NCBI RefSeq assembly: GCF_910592395.1
Contig: NC_088308.1
Coordinates: 26,739,501 to 26,799,500 of the forward strand
Length of the DNA: 60,000 bases
Reading direction: 5' to 3'
Origin: Lineus longissimus
Lineage: Eukaryota > Nemertea > Pilidiophora > Heteronemertea > Lineidae
Position numbers and translations under genes: made by a program. Positions 57,601 to 60,000 of the stretch are shown in pieces. Below the pieces are notes generated by a model. The model saw only the letters and a list, made by a program, of their open reading frames with translations, ran no database searches and was not told the DNA's origin. How positions within the stretch are numbered: the first letter of the stretch is position 1; each line of letters opens with the position of its first letter.

Positions 57601-60000
57601 AGTGATATGGCAAAGAGTATTTTATCATCCATTCAGTTATTTCTATTCAGTGTGTACTACAATCCGAATCACACTAAAAAAACCACTACGCCGACAAAAT
57701 GGGATTTCACTTCGCCTTCGGCCGAGGTACGAATCCCGTCTGATGCACCACGGAAATACCAACGAACCGAACATCAAAAACTCTGCTCGATGGTTCCGGG
57801 CTTTTAAACTGATGAGATGCTACCTTTCCATTTCCGTTGTTAGCATTGTCAGAGAGAACACGACTTTTCAAAATGCAAAGTAAGGCTCTGAAATAAGTGA
57901 ATACTGGTTTGTTTATTGAGAATCTTCGCTTGAAAGTTAATACAGAGTGGCCTACCGTGTTCGCTGTTGTCAAGGACTTAACTAGCTATTATGGAATTAC
58001 TTTTCACACATAAGACATTATACGGTGATGGGCTGCAGTAGTACTCAGCCATAAGGTATAAAAAGGTCTTGTTAAGATGAGGAAGACAATCGAGTAGAAC
58101 GTGTATGGCAACACCACTGGCAGACTTCAAGGACTGCTATTTTCATTTGCTTTCACACGATGGAGATTAAGATATTGAGCGATAGCAATTTTTGTCATTT
58201 CTGATGCGCACGGATTCGATTACGTTTTTTACTAACCCACAGCTGATGATGTTGCAGATGATTATCAAATCTTCTTATATCGTATTCGAGGATGGGATGG
58301 TTAGAAACGAAGTCATGCACTGCAGTTTACCACACCCTTGGAGCTCATAGAAACGTACTGGCAAAACATTCATGGGAAGAGTGACTACGTTACGCTCATT
58401 CTATAATTAAGAATTGTTTACTTAGAAGATTATTGTACCTTTCTGTTATTTTGACGACGGCATTATAATTCAGGCACTTCAGGCAAATTCGTAACGAAAT
58501 CCATCGCGGAACTTGCAATGCGTAGATTGTTCTCTAATAAGGCGTTGTCCTCCCTTTCCAGACTCTCTGTTTACGTTAAGGTTTGAACTAAAAGAATCAG
58601 CTGGGCACTTAGCGTTACTATGTTGCCTCAATTAGAGATTAGTTCTTCGAAGAGATGCTAATTGACGCTCAAGGCAGAAGTGTTTTATGGGTTTAATTTA
58701 TCTGCGCTGTTTGTGTAAATTTAACTTAATGAGATTAATCAAGGTTGATGTATTTGATTTTACAAAAGTGTAATTACCCAACTTAATTAATAGTTTTTAG
58801 AAATAACCCGACAATGGTAGTTGCCTTTGCAATTTGAAGCGTAGCATAGGACGTTTAGGAACGCGCTCGTGTGTAGAGAGATGCTGACAAGCGTTTGTTT
58901 CGGAGAACATGTTGTTGGTTATCATTCACAAATCGTAAAATGTAGTTATGACGGTTCACAGTTCTTTACCTCTTTACTGCTAAAGTACTCTACACTCAGA
59001 CTGATGAAGGTATCAATAGCAGAAACATCGAATCCACGCCGTTCACCGAATGTACTTTAACTACTTTGCCTGAATGATTCGTAGTGCTGCCGACGGATGG
59101 AACTCATGCACTACAACCTCGATTCGGAAGTCAGAATGCTTTAATGCTATAATAGAGCCAACAGAAAAAATCGAAACAACAGAGCAGTACCTGAAACTCA
59201 GTTTAAAATATCATAATCCATCTAATTTCTCCATAGAGTTCAGATCATTCCTCTCTTTCTTTAGTTACATGATTATTCTAGAATAGTAGTAAACAAATCC
59301 AAAGATTCATTCTGTATTATGTTTACAAAAAAGGCTGTAATTGATCCATTGGCCATTACCTTCTTATCATTTATCTAACAAATTACCGCCGACTCACGAC
59401 ATAAAAACTGATATTACATTAACTGAATTATTCATTACCAAACTAATGTGTCCCAGGATACGTCTTAAAACTATATCGTAACCTTTGGTGTGAATCATTA
59501 CTACATTTCTGTTTTCTGTTTCATTCATGAGGTGAAATAGATAACCGTTCATCAAAATGACTTATTCATTCTTAGTATTCAGAAGGAGAGAGCCGTATTT
59601 TCGGTTAGAACTTAGAAGTTGAAAGGTTTTAGTGATGAGATGTTTGGTTACGTGTTTGTTACCCATTGCATGCCAGACCCTCAAGGTTTTGACTCGGGGG
59701 ACTATGTTTCCTTCACATCGCTCCAGCAGTTAACCAGATTCAATTAACGCGTGGTTTTGTCACAAAGTAACCCTTCCGGTGATCTGAACAGCTTGACTTG
59801 TTATATTGGTGAGTGCAAAGCAGATACGTCTGTAATGTAGAGCCAGTTAGCGACCAATCAGTATTCTCAGTTCAACGCAATCTTGGTTCTGGTCACACAT
59901 CATCAAACATGCCGCTATCATGAATTCTCATGATAACAACCGGGAACATGGTTATGGCCGATATTTCTCTGACATGAACTTGGGCGCAAGTACATGCGAG
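54661..60000. other. No gene recognised (right edge)
   Basis: About 5.3 kb without a supported gene. The minus-strand frame at 55521-55817 (98 codons, with NNSGVYTYKNLTSMANPNN) is the most protein-like stretch, but it has no recognised domain and no clear splice sites. Other frames (55316-55603, 55838-56077, 57562-57973, 58869-59286) look like chance. Confidence 0.35.

Noticed and set aside
1-60000. CRISPR array, bacterial operon, phage or rRNA genes
   Set aside because: No regularly spaced short repeats, no runs of adjacent long genes with ribosome-binding sites, and no rRNA-like stretches. Split genes and SINE/LINE pieces point to an animal genome.

Overview
The window looks like animal nuclear DNA, most likely from a marine invertebrate. 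It has no operons, few long open frames, a split gene with GT..AG introns, tRNA-derived SINE-like pieces, a truncated LINE, and short inverted-repeat elements. I cannot name the species. Most of the 60 kb is non-coding or cannot be interpreted by eye. A spliced-gene predictor and RNA data would be needed to settle the minor exon candidates below.

The one clear gene content is a head-to-tail array of four methyltransferase genes on the + strand (M1 39309-40249, M2 43470-44411, M3 46646-47587, M4 49803-50744). Each has two coding exons (105 and 615 nt) joined by a phase-0 intron of 221-222 bp. Each encodes 239 residues with the motifs of a class I S-adenosylmethionine-dependent methyltransferase. 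The repeat unit is 3157 bp. M1-M2 spacing is longer by exactly 1005 bp, which is one 996-bp inverted-repeat transposon plus its 9-bp target duplication. M2-M3 spacing is longer by exactly 19 bp, which is a small tandem duplication. M2 and M3 look identical over more than 3 kb. M1 and M4 share an identical 5' half of exon 2 but differ, mostly by amino-acid replacements, at both ends of the protein.

Left of the array (about 1-36.6 kb) there are only weak exon candidates. The best is a set of four phase-compatible minus-strand segments (10291-11901), one of them EF-hand-like. There is also a two-exon, Cys-rich minus-strand model (4665-5534) and exon-like stretches at 10065, 10685, 17205, 18970-19246 and 21039. 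Repeats here include a 174-bp inverted-repeat element at 12969, a 42-bp palindrome at 13589, diverged tandem repeats at 2211 and 30127, and a tRNA-like SINE piece at 28429. A LINE reverse-transcriptase remnant (36685-37255) and a possible signal-peptide exon (37728) lie just before the array.

Right of the array (51-60 kb) there is an exon-like stretch at 51373, a 424-bp foldback element with 65-bp arms (53639-54062), two perfect hairpins (54116 and 54417), and another tRNA-like piece near 54620. The rest shows nothing I can support.
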